From: an uncultured Holophagaceae bacterium | GTDB taxonomy: Bacteria; Acidobacteriota; Holophagae; Holophagales; Holophagaceae | Length of the DNA stretch: 45,283 nt | Assembly: GCA_903843705.1 (NCBI GenBank) | Contig: CAIMQW010000057.1 | Span: 1 to 45,283, forward strand | Direction: 5' to 3' | In this document: piece by piece, positions 33,704 to 41,343 of the stretch | How positions within the stretch are numbered: the first letter of the stretch is position 1 | Layout: every line of letters starts with the position of its first letter | Made by a program: the position numbers and the translations under genes | The notes under the pieces: generated by a model | What the model was told of the DNA's origin: nothing | What the model saw: only the letters and a program-made list of their open reading frames with translations | Database searches by the model: none

Positions 33704-36318
33704 GGCTGGGCTCCGCTCACGGGCACCAGAACGGAGAACTCGGCTCCCTGTGATAGATTCCTGGCGGTGATACGGCCTCCCATATTGCGCTCGATGATTT
33801 GCATGGACATGTAGAGCCCAATGCCGGTGCCCGATTCGTGGGTCGAGAAGTAGGGCTCAAAGACCCTATCTAGTAAGGCCTCCGGAATGCCACCACCATT
33901 GTCCCGGATCGTGAGACGGCCCTGACCTTGTGCCTGCGTGAGGTGGATGCTGACTTGTCCGCCGCTGGCCTTGGCGTCCAGGATGGACCTCTTGGCGTTG
34001 GTGAGCAGGTTCAGCAGAACCTGGGAGTACTCGTTGGGGTGACCAAACAGGATGACATCTTCCTGGGCCTCGATGGCGATGGCGATGCCCACGGCCTCGA
34101 AGTTCACGTCCACCAGGGCCAGGGCAGCGCGGACCTGATCCAGGGCGGAGAAGCTGACCCTGGCCTTGTCGGGCCGGAAGAAGTTCCTGAAGTCGTTGAT
34201 GGTTGAGGACATCCTCTGGATCAGGAGTTCCCCCTTCGCCAGGGACAGTTCCAGGGATTCCTTGTCCAGCTCCCCGTAGTGGAAGGCGTCCCTCACGTTC
34301 GCAATCACCATGCTCAGAGCGTTCAGAGGCTGGCGCCACTGGTGGGCGATGTTGCCAATCATCTCGCCCATGGCGGCCTGCCGGCTCTGGTTGATCAGCA
34401 TCTGGTCCTTCTGGCGCAGCTGCGTGACAGCCTCTCCGACGCGGGCCTCCAGGGAGCGATTGAGCTCCTCGAGTTGGGTCTGCCGGAGCTGGAGCTCGTC
34501 CTCAATGCGCTTGCGGTCGCTGATGTCGGCGAAGGTCCAGATGCTGCCAGCGGAAGGGTCGCGAGGGTCGATGGCATTCCCTTGCAGGCTGGCCCAGAAG
34601 GTCGAGCCGTCTTTGCGCGCCAAGGCCAGCTCCGTCCGGAAGACCTCCCCCCGCCAGAGCACGGGATAGGCCTCTCGGCCGAGTGCCTCGAAGGCCTCAT
34701 CAGAGGGGTAGAGGAACCGTGTGCCGCGGTCGGCCATCTCCTCCTGGGTATGGCCGCAGATCTCGGTCATCCCCGGGTTGCTCCAGATCTGCTGGCGGTT
34801 CTTCACGAAGGTGATGCCGATGCTGGCGTTGTCGAGAATGGCCCGCTGCTGCCGGGTGAGCTGCCCCAGCTCCTCGCGGAGGGCCTTCTGCTCGGTGACG
34901 TCGTGGATGATGCAGAAGGCGAGCCGTCCGCGGCCGAAGTCCACGCGGCGGGCGCTCACCTCCGAGTCGACTGAGCCGCCATTCTTGCGGCGGTGGACCG
35001 TCTCGAAGCGCGCCGAGCCGTGGGACCAGACGGCTCCCATTTTCTGCTTCAGGGCTGGAAGGCCCTCCTGGTCATTGAGGTCGCCGAGCGTCATGCCCTC
35101 CAGTTCCTCCGGCGAATAGCCGAAGTGCTCCGTGGCCCGGTCGTTGGACTCTAGGATGCGGCCCTGTGGGTCCACCAAGAGGATGCTGTTGTTGGCGGAC
35201 TGCATCAGGGCCTTGATGCGTTGTTCGCGGGCCCCGGCCAGTGCCATCGCCCGGTCCCGGCTGCGGACCAGGCTCCAGGTGAGGAGGGTCAGCAGCAGGC
35301 TGACGAGGATTCCGAAGTTCAGGGTCGTCCCGGCCTTGCCGGGTCCCAGGCGGGCCGCAAAGGCCGGTAGGGCCCGGATCTTCATGGTCCAGAGGTGGTG
35401 GCCGACCTCAATCTCGAGCCGGGTCTGGAAGGTGGCTGGAAGCCGGTCCGACTGCGCCTCGACATGGCTGTCGAACATGCGGTTCTCGGGGGCGGCCTGC
35501 GTGCCGTCGTAGATCTCGATATCCAGGTCCTGTCCCTGCTCGCCCAACACGCCCGCCATGAGGTCATTCATGCGGAAGGGGGCGTAGACCCAGGCCCGGA
35601 GTTCCGTGCGCCTTCGGCTGGGGTCGCTGTGCGCGACTTCCTGCAGGCCCGGGCCCAGGGCATAGACCGGTAGGTACATCAGGAACCCGGCCTGGATGTC
35701 CTTGTCCGTCTCCTGGACCAGGGTCACCTTGCCCGAGATGGCAATGTCATCCGTGTCCCGGGCCATGTCCAGCGCGGCCCGGCGCACCGGCTCTGAGTAC
35801 ATGTCGTAGCCGAAGGCCCGGAGGTTGCGGCCCTCGAAGGGCTCGAGGTAGATGATCGAGGTATAGAGGTCTCGGTCGCCGGCGGGCCGGATGGTGTAGT
35901 TCGGGAAGCCCTCCCCGCGCACCGCGGCGATGTGCTTGGCCAGCTCGGACCGGGGCACCACCACCGAAAAACCGACACCCTGGATGCCGGGGTAATTCTT
36001 GCCAAGGTTCATGCCGGCGATCAAGCGGCCGAACTCCTTCCGACCCACCCGAGCGGTGTTGACGAAGCCATGGACATCCCGCAGGACCTGCTCGTAGGTC
36101 TTCATCCGCTGCTCGATGCGGAGCTGGGCATCGCGGGTCCGGAACTCGAAATAAGTCTGCAGCTCCCGCCGCGCCTCCGTCTTGGCTTCCTTCCAGGAGA
36201 TCCAGGTCAGTCCCAGGCCACCCAGCAGGACCAGCAAGGGCAGGAGGATCCCCTTCGCCACACCCTTGGCATCTAGCGGCCAAAACGGCCGGGAGCCATG
36301 GGGGTTTCCTGCAGGCAT
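33700..36318 (-). CDS. CHASE-PAS-PAS membrane sensor histidine kinase
   Basis: This 872-residue kinase has one membrane helix near 22-40, a periplasmic CHASE domain (about 75-300, with GIQGVGFSVVVPRSE and LRAFGYDMYSEPVRRAA), a second helix (332-352), PAS domains near 370-480 and 490-605, a coiled coil and a kinase core. Conserved boxes include NIAHQWRQPLNAL (His659), LLNLLTNAKRSI, DNGGGIPE and GTGIGLYMS. CHASE domains bind small extracellular ligands. It lies 229 bases after the TupA-like gene on the same strand and overlaps the hybrid kinase by four bases. Confidence 0.92.
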   Translation of the reverse strand: MPAGNPHGSRPFWPLDAKGVAKGILLPLLVLLGGLGLTWISWKEAKTEARRELQTYFEFRTRDAQLRIEQRMKTYEQVLRDVHGFVNTARVGRKEFGRLIAGMNLGKNYPGIQGVGFSVVVPRSELAKHIAAVRGEGFPNYTIRPAGDRDLYTSIIYLEPFEGRNLRAFGYDMYSEPVRRAALDMARDTDDIAISGKVTLVQETDKDIQAGFLMYLPVYALGPGLQEVAHSDPSRRRTELRAWVYAPFRMNDLMAGVLGEQGQDLDIEIYDGTQAAPENRMFDSHVEAQSDRLPATFQTRLEIEVGHHLWTMKIRALPAFAARLGPGKAGTTLNFGILVSLLLTLLTWSLVRSRDRAMALAGAREQRIKALMQSANNSILLVDPQGRILESNDRATEHFGYSPEELEGMTLGDLNDQEGLPALKQKMGAVWSHGSARFETVHRRKNGGSVDSEVSARRVDFGRGRLAFCIIHDVTEQKALREELGQLTRQQRAILDNASIGITFVKNRQQIWSNPGMTEICGHTQEEMADRGTRFLYPSDEAFEALGREAYPVLWRGEVFRTELALARKDGSTFWASLQGNAIDPRDPSAGSIWTFADISDRKRIEDELQLRQTQLEELNRSLEARVGEAVTQLRQKDQMLINQSRQAAMGEMIGNIAHQWRQPLNALSMVIANVRDAFHYGELDKESLELSLAKGELLIQRMSSTINDFRNFFRPDKARVSFSALDQVRAALALVDVNFEAVGIAIAIEAQEDVILFGHPNEYSQVLLNLLTNAKRSILDAKASGGQVSIHLTQAQGQGRLTIRDNGGGIPEALLDRVFEPYFSTHESGTGIGLYMSMQIIERNMGGRITARNLSQGAEFSVLVPVSGAQP

Positions 36319-36490
36319 CGCCTCTCTCCTGGATTAAACCGCTAAGAAGGGTCGGTAATTGACCCTCCTACAGTATCGAGCAGGAGTCCAGGGGCCGAGC
36401 ACACTCTCTCCTGCCACTCGAATGGCAGCCCCCAGCGAGCGCGGGGGTCCGGGGGGAGGCTCTAGGTCCGTCAGCCGAAGGCATGCGGGA

Positions 36491-36507
36491 GCAACGCATG
36501 GCGTTGC
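36491..36507. repeat. Palindrome between the TupA-like and CHASE kinase genes
   Basis: GCAACGC (36491-36497) and GCGTTGC (36501-36507) form a perfect seven-base inverted repeat around ATG. It is the clearest structure in the 229-base gap 36319-36547, which holds no gene I can support. It may be an operator, a transcript-processing hairpin or chance. Confidence 0.35.
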
Positions 36508-36547
36508 GATAGCTGGAGGCGTGCAGCGCGGAACCCCCCGGAGAGGA

Positions 36548-37369
36548 CTAGGGTCGGGCGTCCGGGAAGAACAGCGCTTGACCGAAGCGATCCTTGCCGA
36601 AGGCCGCGATCACCCGCTGCCCTTTTTCCCGGTGGACCAGCCAGGCCACGAAGGCCTGGGTCGCGGCGGTGTCCGCGTGGGGGAAGCGGGCGGGATTCAT
36701 GGGGATCAGGGAGATCCGGTTGAGCAGGACCTCGTCCCCCTCCACCAGGATCTGGAGCTGGATGCGTTCTCGGGCGCCCAGGTAGCTGGCCCGGTCGATG
36801 ACGGTATAGGCGCTCCGCTCGCTGGTGGCCACCAGGGTCGCGACGTTGCCTTCGCTACCCTTCTCGAACACCTGGTAACAGGCTCCCTGGGGCTTCAGGC
36901 CGGCCTTGTCCCAGAGCTCCAGTTCCGCCACATGGGTGCCGGACTTGTCACCCCGGGTGAGGAAGCGTCCGTTCTTGGTCGCCAGCTTTACCAGGGCCGC
37001 GGTGGCCGAAGTCATGCCCCTGAGGCCCGCCGGATCCGCGGCCGGGCCGACGATGACGAAGTCGTTGTACATGAGGGGAATGCGCCGGGTGCCATAGCCC
37101 TCAGCTACAAACTTCTCCTCCAGGCTCTTCGCATGGACCAGCAGCAGGTCGAAACCACCCCGGCGGGCCATCTCCAGGGCTGCCCCCGTGCCCGCGCCCG
37201 CATGGCGCACCGGGATGCCCGTCTCCTTTGTGAAGGCCGCCTCCAGCGCGTCCACGATGCCGGCGTCAATGGGTCCGATGGTGCTGGCCAGCATCACATG
37301 GCCACTGGGGGACTGGGCCAGGAGTAGACTCCCCGATAGCAGCCAGCCGAAGTACATGCGCAGGTCCAT
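36548..37369 (-). CDS. TupA-like periplasmic oxyanion-binding protein
   Basis: This 273-residue secreted protein (signal peptide MYFGWLLSGSLLLAQS) resembles the tungstate-binding component TupA of ABC importers. Shared segments are FTKETGIPVRHAGAGTGAAL, GGFDLLLVHAKSLEEKFVAE, GYGTRRIPLMYNDFVIVGP and FLTRGDKSGTH. The usual N-terminal ligand motif (TTTSTxDSG) reads ASTIGPIDAG, so the anion could differ. No tupB permease or tupC ATPase lies beside it; the neighbours are signalling genes. GGGAGGA before ATG 37369 sets the start, and an in-frame ATG at 37390 is less likely. Confidence 0.85.
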   Translation of the reverse strand: MDLRMYFGWLLSGSLLLAQSPSGHVMLASTIGPIDAGIVDALEAAFTKETGIPVRHAGAGTGAALEMARRGGFDLLLVHAKSLEEKFVAEGYGTRRIPLMYNDFVIVGPAADPAGLRGMTSATAALVKLATKNGRFLTRGDKSGTHVAELELWDKAGLKPQGACYQVFEKGSEGNVATLVATSERSAYTVIDRASYLGARERIQLQILVEGDEVLLNRISLIPMNPARFPHADTAATQAFVAWLVHREKGQRVIAAFGKDRFGQALFFPDARP

Positions 37370-37409
37370 GGGGTCCTCCCGACCGCTCATCCTAGCGCAC
37401 GGTGGCTCT

Positions 37410-37426
37410 GGCCGGATATATCGGCC
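37410..37426. promoter_or_regulatory. Near-palindrome upstream of the TupA-like gene
   Basis: GGCCG and CGGCC flank GATATAT, giving a near-perfect dyad 41-57 bases before the start. The CGATATAT half recalls part of ModE molybdate-regulator sites, but the full ModE consensus with two TATATA boxes is absent. It may be an operator or only contain the -10 region. Confidence 0.3.
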
Positions 37427-37460
37427 CTGCCGATGCCAGGGTTGAGCTCTCGGGCAGGCC

Positions 37461-39047
37461 TCAGGCCAGCTTGAACCGTGCGGTCTGGAACTTCAGCTCA
37501 TTGGCGATTCGCGCTAGGGCCTCGATGGTCTGGGCCACCTCATGGATAGTCGCGGCCAGTTGGGTGGTTGCACTGGCGTTCTGGTCGGTGATGTTGGCCG
37601 TGGTGCCCACCGCCGCGACCATCTCCTGGCTGGCCTTGAGCTGCTCCTCCATGGCCAGGGAGATCCCGCGGATGCGGTCCGTGCTGCCCTGGGTGGCTTC
37701 TTCGATGGCGTAGAGGCTGCGGCTGACGCTCTCCACCGCGCCCGTGCCGAGGCCGACGCGCTCGCGGCTCTCCTCGATCTGAGCGGTGATCTCCTTGGCG
37801 GCGCTGCCGCTGCGCTCGGCCAGCTTGCAGACCTCCTCGGCCACCACGGCGAAGCCCTTGCCCTGGGCGCCGGCCTTGGCGGCCTCGATGGCTGCATTCA
37901 GGGACAACAGGTTCGTCTGCCGCGCGATGTCAGCGATCACGAGGGTGATGCGGTTGACCTTCTCAGACGAGTCCTCGATGGCGTTCATGGCCTTGGTGCA
38001 GTCGCCGGCCGCGTCATTGCCCCGCGCACTCATGTCCAGGGACCCGGCGGCAATCTTCTCCGCATCCGCAGCGGAGGCCCGGACTTGGGAGATGGAAGCG
38101 GACATCTCCTCCAGGGCCGCCGAGGACTGGGTCATGGCCATCCGCTGCCGCTCCGCACTCTGGCTCAGGTCCACGGTGGTTGTGTTCATCTGCTCGGCGG
38201 TGGCGCTGAGCTCGTGCGTGGCCGAAGCCACCTGCTCCGCGGTGCTGGCCACCTGAGAGATGGTGTCCCGCAGCTTGCTGACGAAGTGATTGATCCCGGA
38301 ACAGATGGCTCCTAGCTCGTCGCTGCCGCTGTAGGTTAGGGTCCGGCTCAGGTCCCCTTCGCCCTGGCCCATGTCCACCACCAGCGCCTCGATGTCATCC
38401 AGCGGCTGGCGGATGGACTGGGTGATCAGACGGGAGAGCACCGCAACCCCGACTAGGGAGGCGCCGATGATCGTCAGTAGCACCAGCTGGCTGCGGCGGT
38501 TGCCGTCCTCCAGGTCCTTGCGGAGCCGCCCGATGTCCTCATCCTGCTTGGCGGCATAGGCGGTGATCTCCGTCTCCGCCTTATGGGTGCTTTCCTTGAA
38601 CTCTGCGATGGCCTGATTGGCCTCCACGGGAGACTTGATGGCTCCGGTCCGCAGGCGGGCGGCTACCTGGGTGAACCCTGCCGCGTAGGCATCCAGACCC
38701 CTCTCGATGGCGGTCATGGTCTCCAGGTCCTTCGGTTCCGACTCCAGCTTCTTGATCTGGATCATCCGCTCTTTGGCATGTTCCCGGGCCCCCTGCCACT
38801 GCTTCTCATACTTCGCCTGGCCCGCGGCATCGCCAGCGCTCAGGAAGAGGTCCTTCTCATAGCGCCGCATCATGTTGATGTTGGCCCGCATGCGCTGGGC
38901 GTGCTCCACCAGCTTCAGGTCCACTTCGATGATGCACGAGGTCGTCCGGATGACCTCCTTCGTCTCAAAGAGCCCCACCCCGCCCATCAAGGCGACCGCC
39001 AGGGCGCACACGCCAAAACCCAGGTTGAGTTTCCTGCTGATTTTCAT
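37461..39047 (-). CDS. Methyl-accepting chemotaxis protein
   Basis: This 528-residue chemoreceptor has a first membrane helix near 8-28, a periplasmic four-helix-bundle-type ligand domain with an acidic/Arg-rich [20 protein letters not shown], a second helix ([19 protein letters not shown]), a HAMP domain ([20 protein letters not shown]) and a cytoplasmic signalling hairpin. The tip reads [20 protein letters not shown]; the usual EEVRKLAERS is [10 protein letters not shown] here. It would couple to CheA/CheW to steer the flagella. A sigma-28-like promoter precedes it. No C-terminal pentapeptide for CheR docking is present. Confidence 0.95.
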   Translation of the reverse strand: MKISRKLNLGFGVCALAVALMGGVGLFETKEVIRTTSCIIEVDLKLVEHAQRMRANINMMRRYEKDLFLSAGDAAGQAKYEKQWQGAREHAKERMIQIKKLESEPKDLETMTAIERGLDAYAAGFTQVAARLRTGAIKSPVEANQAIAEFKESTHKAETEITAYAAKQDEDIGRLRKDLEDGNRRSQLVLLTIIGASLVGVAVLSRLITQSIRQPLDDIEALVVDMGQGEGDLSRTLTYSGSDELGAICSGINHFVSKLRDTISQVASTAEQVASATHELSATAEQMNTTTVDLSQSAERQRMAMTQSSAALEEMSASISQVRASAADAEKIAAGSLDMSARGNDAAGDCTKAMNAIEDSSEKVNRITLVIADIARQTNLLSLNAAIEAAKAGAQGKGFAVVAEEVCKLAERSGSAAKEITAQIEESRERVGLGTGAVESVSRSLYAIEEATQGSTDRIRGISLAMEEQLKASQEMVAAVGTTANITDQNASATTQLAATIHEVAQTIEALARIANELKFQTARFKLA

Positions 39048-39096
39048 GGGGGGATCCTATGGGCAGACGCTTCCTCAAGCGGGAAGGACATCCGCG

Positions 39097-39124
39097 GCAT
39101 CGGCGCAATCGGGGCCTGGTTTTA
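39097..39124 (-). promoter_or_regulatory. Candidate sigma-28 (FliA) promoter of the chemoreceptor gene
   Basis: On the minus strand TAAA (39121-39124) is followed after 16 bases by GCCGATGC (39097-39104). The sigma-28 consensus is TAAA-N15-GCCGATAA, so the -10 matches at six of eight positions and the gap is one base longer. The element is about 50 bases before the ATG of a chemoreceptor gene, a classic sigma-28 target. Confidence 0.5.
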
Positions 39125-39173
39125 TTTTTGACGTGTTGGTCGGCTGAACCAGCCTTCACGCGAGTCTTCGTCT

Positions 39174-40187
39174 CTAGGGTTTCGCCAACCCTTCCAGCAG
39201 TGCCTTGTGGAAGGCTTCAGGATCCTGGATCTGCGGGGCGTGGCCCAGGGTGGGGAACTCCACCAGGCTGGCGTGGGGGATGAGCTTCGCGGCGCGTCGC
39301 CCCAGCTCAGGGTAGTGGCCCAGGCGGGCCGCCACAGTGGGTGGCGCGATGTCCTTGCCGATGGCGGTGGTGTCGAGCTGGCCGATGAGCAGCAGCGTGG
39401 GCGCCAGCAGCTGGCTGAACTCGTGGACCACGGGCTGGGTGTAGATCATGTCGTAGAGCAGGGCCGAGTTCCACGCCACGAGCTCGCGCCCCGGGCCCCG
39501 GAACAGCCCCGCGAGCATCCGCACGGGGACCTCAAACTCGGGCCGCCACTGGCCGCCGTAGTAGGTGGCCTGCTCGTAGGCGCGGATGCGTGGCGCGGTG
39601 ACCCCCAGCTCCCGCTGGTACCACTGGTCCACGGTGAGGGAGGGCACGCCCTCGGCCTTCCAGTCCTCCAGGCCGATGGGGTTCACCAGCACCACCTGGT
39701 CGACCGCTTGAGGGAACATGAGGGCATAGCGCACGGCCAGCATGCCGCCCGTGGAGTGGCCGACCAGGGCAGCCCGCTTGATCCCGAGGGACTCCAGCAG
39801 GGCCCGGGTGTTGTGGGCCAGCTGCTGGAAGCTGTACTGGTAGTGGGCAGGCTTGGTGGACTTGCCGAAGCCGATCTGGTCCGGGGCCACCACGCGGTAG
39901 CCCGCGCCGGTGAGCACCTGGATGCAGCGCTCCCAGGTGGCGGCGGTGAAGTTCTTGCCATGGAGCAGCACCACGGTCCGGCCATTGGGGGTGGTGGAGG
40001 CGACCTCCAGATAGGCCATCTGCAGCTTTACGCCCTGGGACGTGAAGGCGAATCGTTGCACCGGAAACGGATAGTCGAAGCCTTCCAACTCCGGGCCGTA
40101 GAGCACCTCGGGAGGGGGCGGTTGGATCACCGGTGGGGCCGCCGAGGCGGATACGGATAGCGCGAGGGCGAGGAGGAGCATCTTCAT
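39174..40187 (-). CDS. Secreted alpha/beta hydrolase
   Basis: This 337-residue protein has a signal peptide (MLLLALALSVSASA) and an alpha/beta-hydrolase fold. The oxyanion region is VVLLHGKNFTAATW, the nucleophile elbow is GHSTGG, the acid lies in LLIGQLDTTAIG and the histidine in LGHAPQIQDPEAF. Sequence VVAPDQIGFGKSTKPAHYQYSF resembles periplasmic esterase/epoxide-hydrolase-like members. The substrate is unknown. It precedes the chemoreceptor on the same strand, separated by a gap with its own promoter-like element. Confidence 0.88.
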   Translation of the reverse strand: MKMLLLALALSVSASAAPPVIQPPPPEVLYGPELEGFDYPFPVQRFAFTSQGVKLQMAYLEVASTTPNGRTVVLLHGKNFTAATWERCIQVLTGAGYRVVAPDQIGFGKSTKPAHYQYSFQQLAHNTRALLESLGIKRAALVGHSTGGMLAVRYALMFPQAVDQVVLVNPIGLEDWKAEGVPSLTVDQWYQRELGVTAPRIRAYEQATYYGGQWRPEFEVPVRMLAGLFRGPGRELVAWNSALLYDMIYTQPVVHEFSQLLAPTLLLIGQLDTTAIGKDIAPPTVAARLGHYPELGRRAAKLIPHASLVEFPTLGHAPQIQDPEAFHKALLEGLAKP

Positions 40188-40278
40188 GGCGGGTCCCTGG
40201 GATGACCTTCGAGCATAGGGCGGGATCGGCCTGGTGGTCCCAAACCCAGATCCAAGGGGCCTAGTGCTAAAGATCTAT

Positions 40279-40295
40279 ATCAATATTTGATTGAT
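40279..40295. repeat. Dyad ATCAAT-N5-ATTGAT in an AT-rich patch
   Basis: Six-base perfect arms ATCAAT and ATTGAT flank ATTTG inside an AT-rich patch (about 40262-40312). The patch is the main feature of the 274-base gap 40188-40461, which contains no gene I can support. On the minus strand it could overlap the hydrolase promoter (TTTAAC, 16 bases, TATAGA). Part of the patch, ATATTGATATA in reverse, also occurs in the AT-rich region before ric. Confidence 0.4.
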
Positions 40296-40461
40296 GTTAA
40301 ATAATTAAATTGGGGCGGCACCATTGCCCGAGCCTGAGCATGTAGTGTGCATCGGGCCCTTGGGTTCCGACCGTCGGGGCGCAGCCCACGATGCCCGTGT
40401 TTACCCACCCCTCTTGAGTTGACAGCCCTTGGTGACGGCCCCCGTGGCCGGGAGGTGCGAG

Positions 40462-40710
40462 ATGACACTCGTGGAAACCCTTGCGGACTTGACGACCAGG
40501 ACCCCGAGTGGCGGGGGCTTCTGGCTTGGCAGCAACTACCTCCTGGTTCGCTACTGCTCCGACATCTGGGAATGGGAGTACCGCGGCAGCAGCTATTACG
40601 ACCTGGAGGATCTTGCGGAGGAGATCCTGAGGAGGAATGGAGAGGGTTCCAGGCTGGTGGGCTACTTCACCCAGAGTGTCTCGGACCAGCGGCGGGAATA
40701 CAGGGCATGA
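40462..40710 (+). CDS. Small protein of unknown function
   Basis: This 82-residue protein starts at ATG 40462, preceded by GGGAGG at suitable distance; a longer in-frame start at 40429 lacks this. It is rich in aromatic residues (FWLGSNYLLVRYCSDIWEWEY) and ends with charged helix (LEEILRR-like, DLAEEILRRNGEG). It has no signal peptide or membrane helix and no family I recognise. A terminator hairpin begins directly after its stop. Confidence 0.55.
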   Translation: MTLVETLADLTTRTPSGGGFWLGSNYLLVRYCSDIWEWEYRGSSYYDLEDLAEEILRRNGEGSRLVGYFTQSVSDQRREYRA

Positions 40711-40711
40711 A

Positions 40712-40733
40712 AAAGGCCGCAGATGCGGCCTTT
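40712..40733. terminator. Bidirectional intrinsic terminator between the small gene and tRNA-Val
   Basis: AAAGGCCGCA and TGCGGCCTTT form a perfect ten-base inverted repeat with a two-base spacer (in practice a shorter stem with a tetraloop). On the minus strand it is followed by a T-run, ending the tRNA transcript. On the plus strand it follows the small gene's stop codon at once. Confidence 0.85.
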
Positions 40734-40736
40734 GAT

Positions 40737-40811
<75 letters not shown>

Positions 40812-40898
40812 ATGCGAGGTTCCATTCTAGCGGAACCGGCGCGGCTGTCGAGGGTGGGTTGCTGGGTGGCCCCGGGGGCTGCCCTTGGCGCCATCGGG

Positions 40899-41039
40899 CT
40901 AGGAGTTCAGGTACCACATCAGGAATGCCGCCAGGGTGATGAACGCAAGCAGCAGCCAGTTGTCCGCCTGGGGGTGGTCGATGGCGAACCGCAGGAAGGG
41001 GTGGTCCTGATGGGGGTGGTGGGGAAGGTGGGTGCTCAT
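40899..41039 (-). CDS. Tiny single-span membrane protein (46 residues)
   Basis: This short frame encodes a His/Pro-rich N-terminus (STHLPHHPHQDHPFLRFAI) and one membrane helix (WLLLAFITLAAFLMWYL). GGAAG lies seven bases before the ATG. It resembles the next upstream small gene: both have FA followed by a HP and D-H/D segment, then a Leu-rich helix with a late Trp. I do not recognise a family. Short length makes the call tentative, but paired occurrence and ribosome-binding sites support real genes. Confidence 0.5.
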   Translation of the reverse strand: MSTHLPHHPHQDHPFLRFAIDHPQADNWLLLAFITLAAFLMWYLNS

Positions 41040-41115
41040 GGCGACTTCCGTTCCGGGGGTGTCCCCACCTCAAGGATGGGTCGTTCCGCTGGCCGCGCCC
41101 GGGAAAAGACGCCAC

Positions 41116-41232
41116 TTAGGTTGAGAGCCCCGGCCAGAGGAGCCAAGCCAGCAGGGCTCCCGCCAGCATGAGCAGGAGGTTCAGGATCTGGGCGTGATCC
41201 CACTCAGGGTGCCGGGCGAAGAGGGTAGCCAT
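41116..41232 (-). CDS. Tiny single-span membrane protein (38 residues)
   Basis: This frame starts at ATG 41232, preceded by GGGAGGA at five bases, the strongest ribosome-binding site in this stretch. It encodes ATLFARHPEWDHAQ and a membrane helix (ILNLLLMLAGALLAWLLW). It lies between glmS and the 46-residue gene on the same strand. The likeness to its neighbour suggests an old duplication. A longer frame to 41298 adds residues without a ribosome-binding site. Confidence 0.5.
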   Translation of the reverse strand: MATLFARHPEWDHAQILNLLLMLAGALLAWLLWPGLST

Positions 41233-41343
41233 GGTGTCCTCCCGTGAACCTGCCTGACCAATCCCAAGGTCGGCAATGCGGCGGGAGAGCGCCGTCATTT
41301 TTCTGGAACTTGCGTGTTACCTGGTCGGCGGGCGGGCAGCTGC

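Noticed and set aside
36319-36547. A cyclic-di-GMP or other riboswitch in the gap before the CHASE kinase gene
   Set aside because: No conserved riboswitch core could be matched on the minus strand; only a short palindrome stands out.
37410-37426. ModE (molybdate regulator) operator before the TupA-like gene
   Set aside because: Only one CGATATAT-like half is present; the second TATATA half of the consensus is missing. It is kept as an unspecified near-palindrome only.
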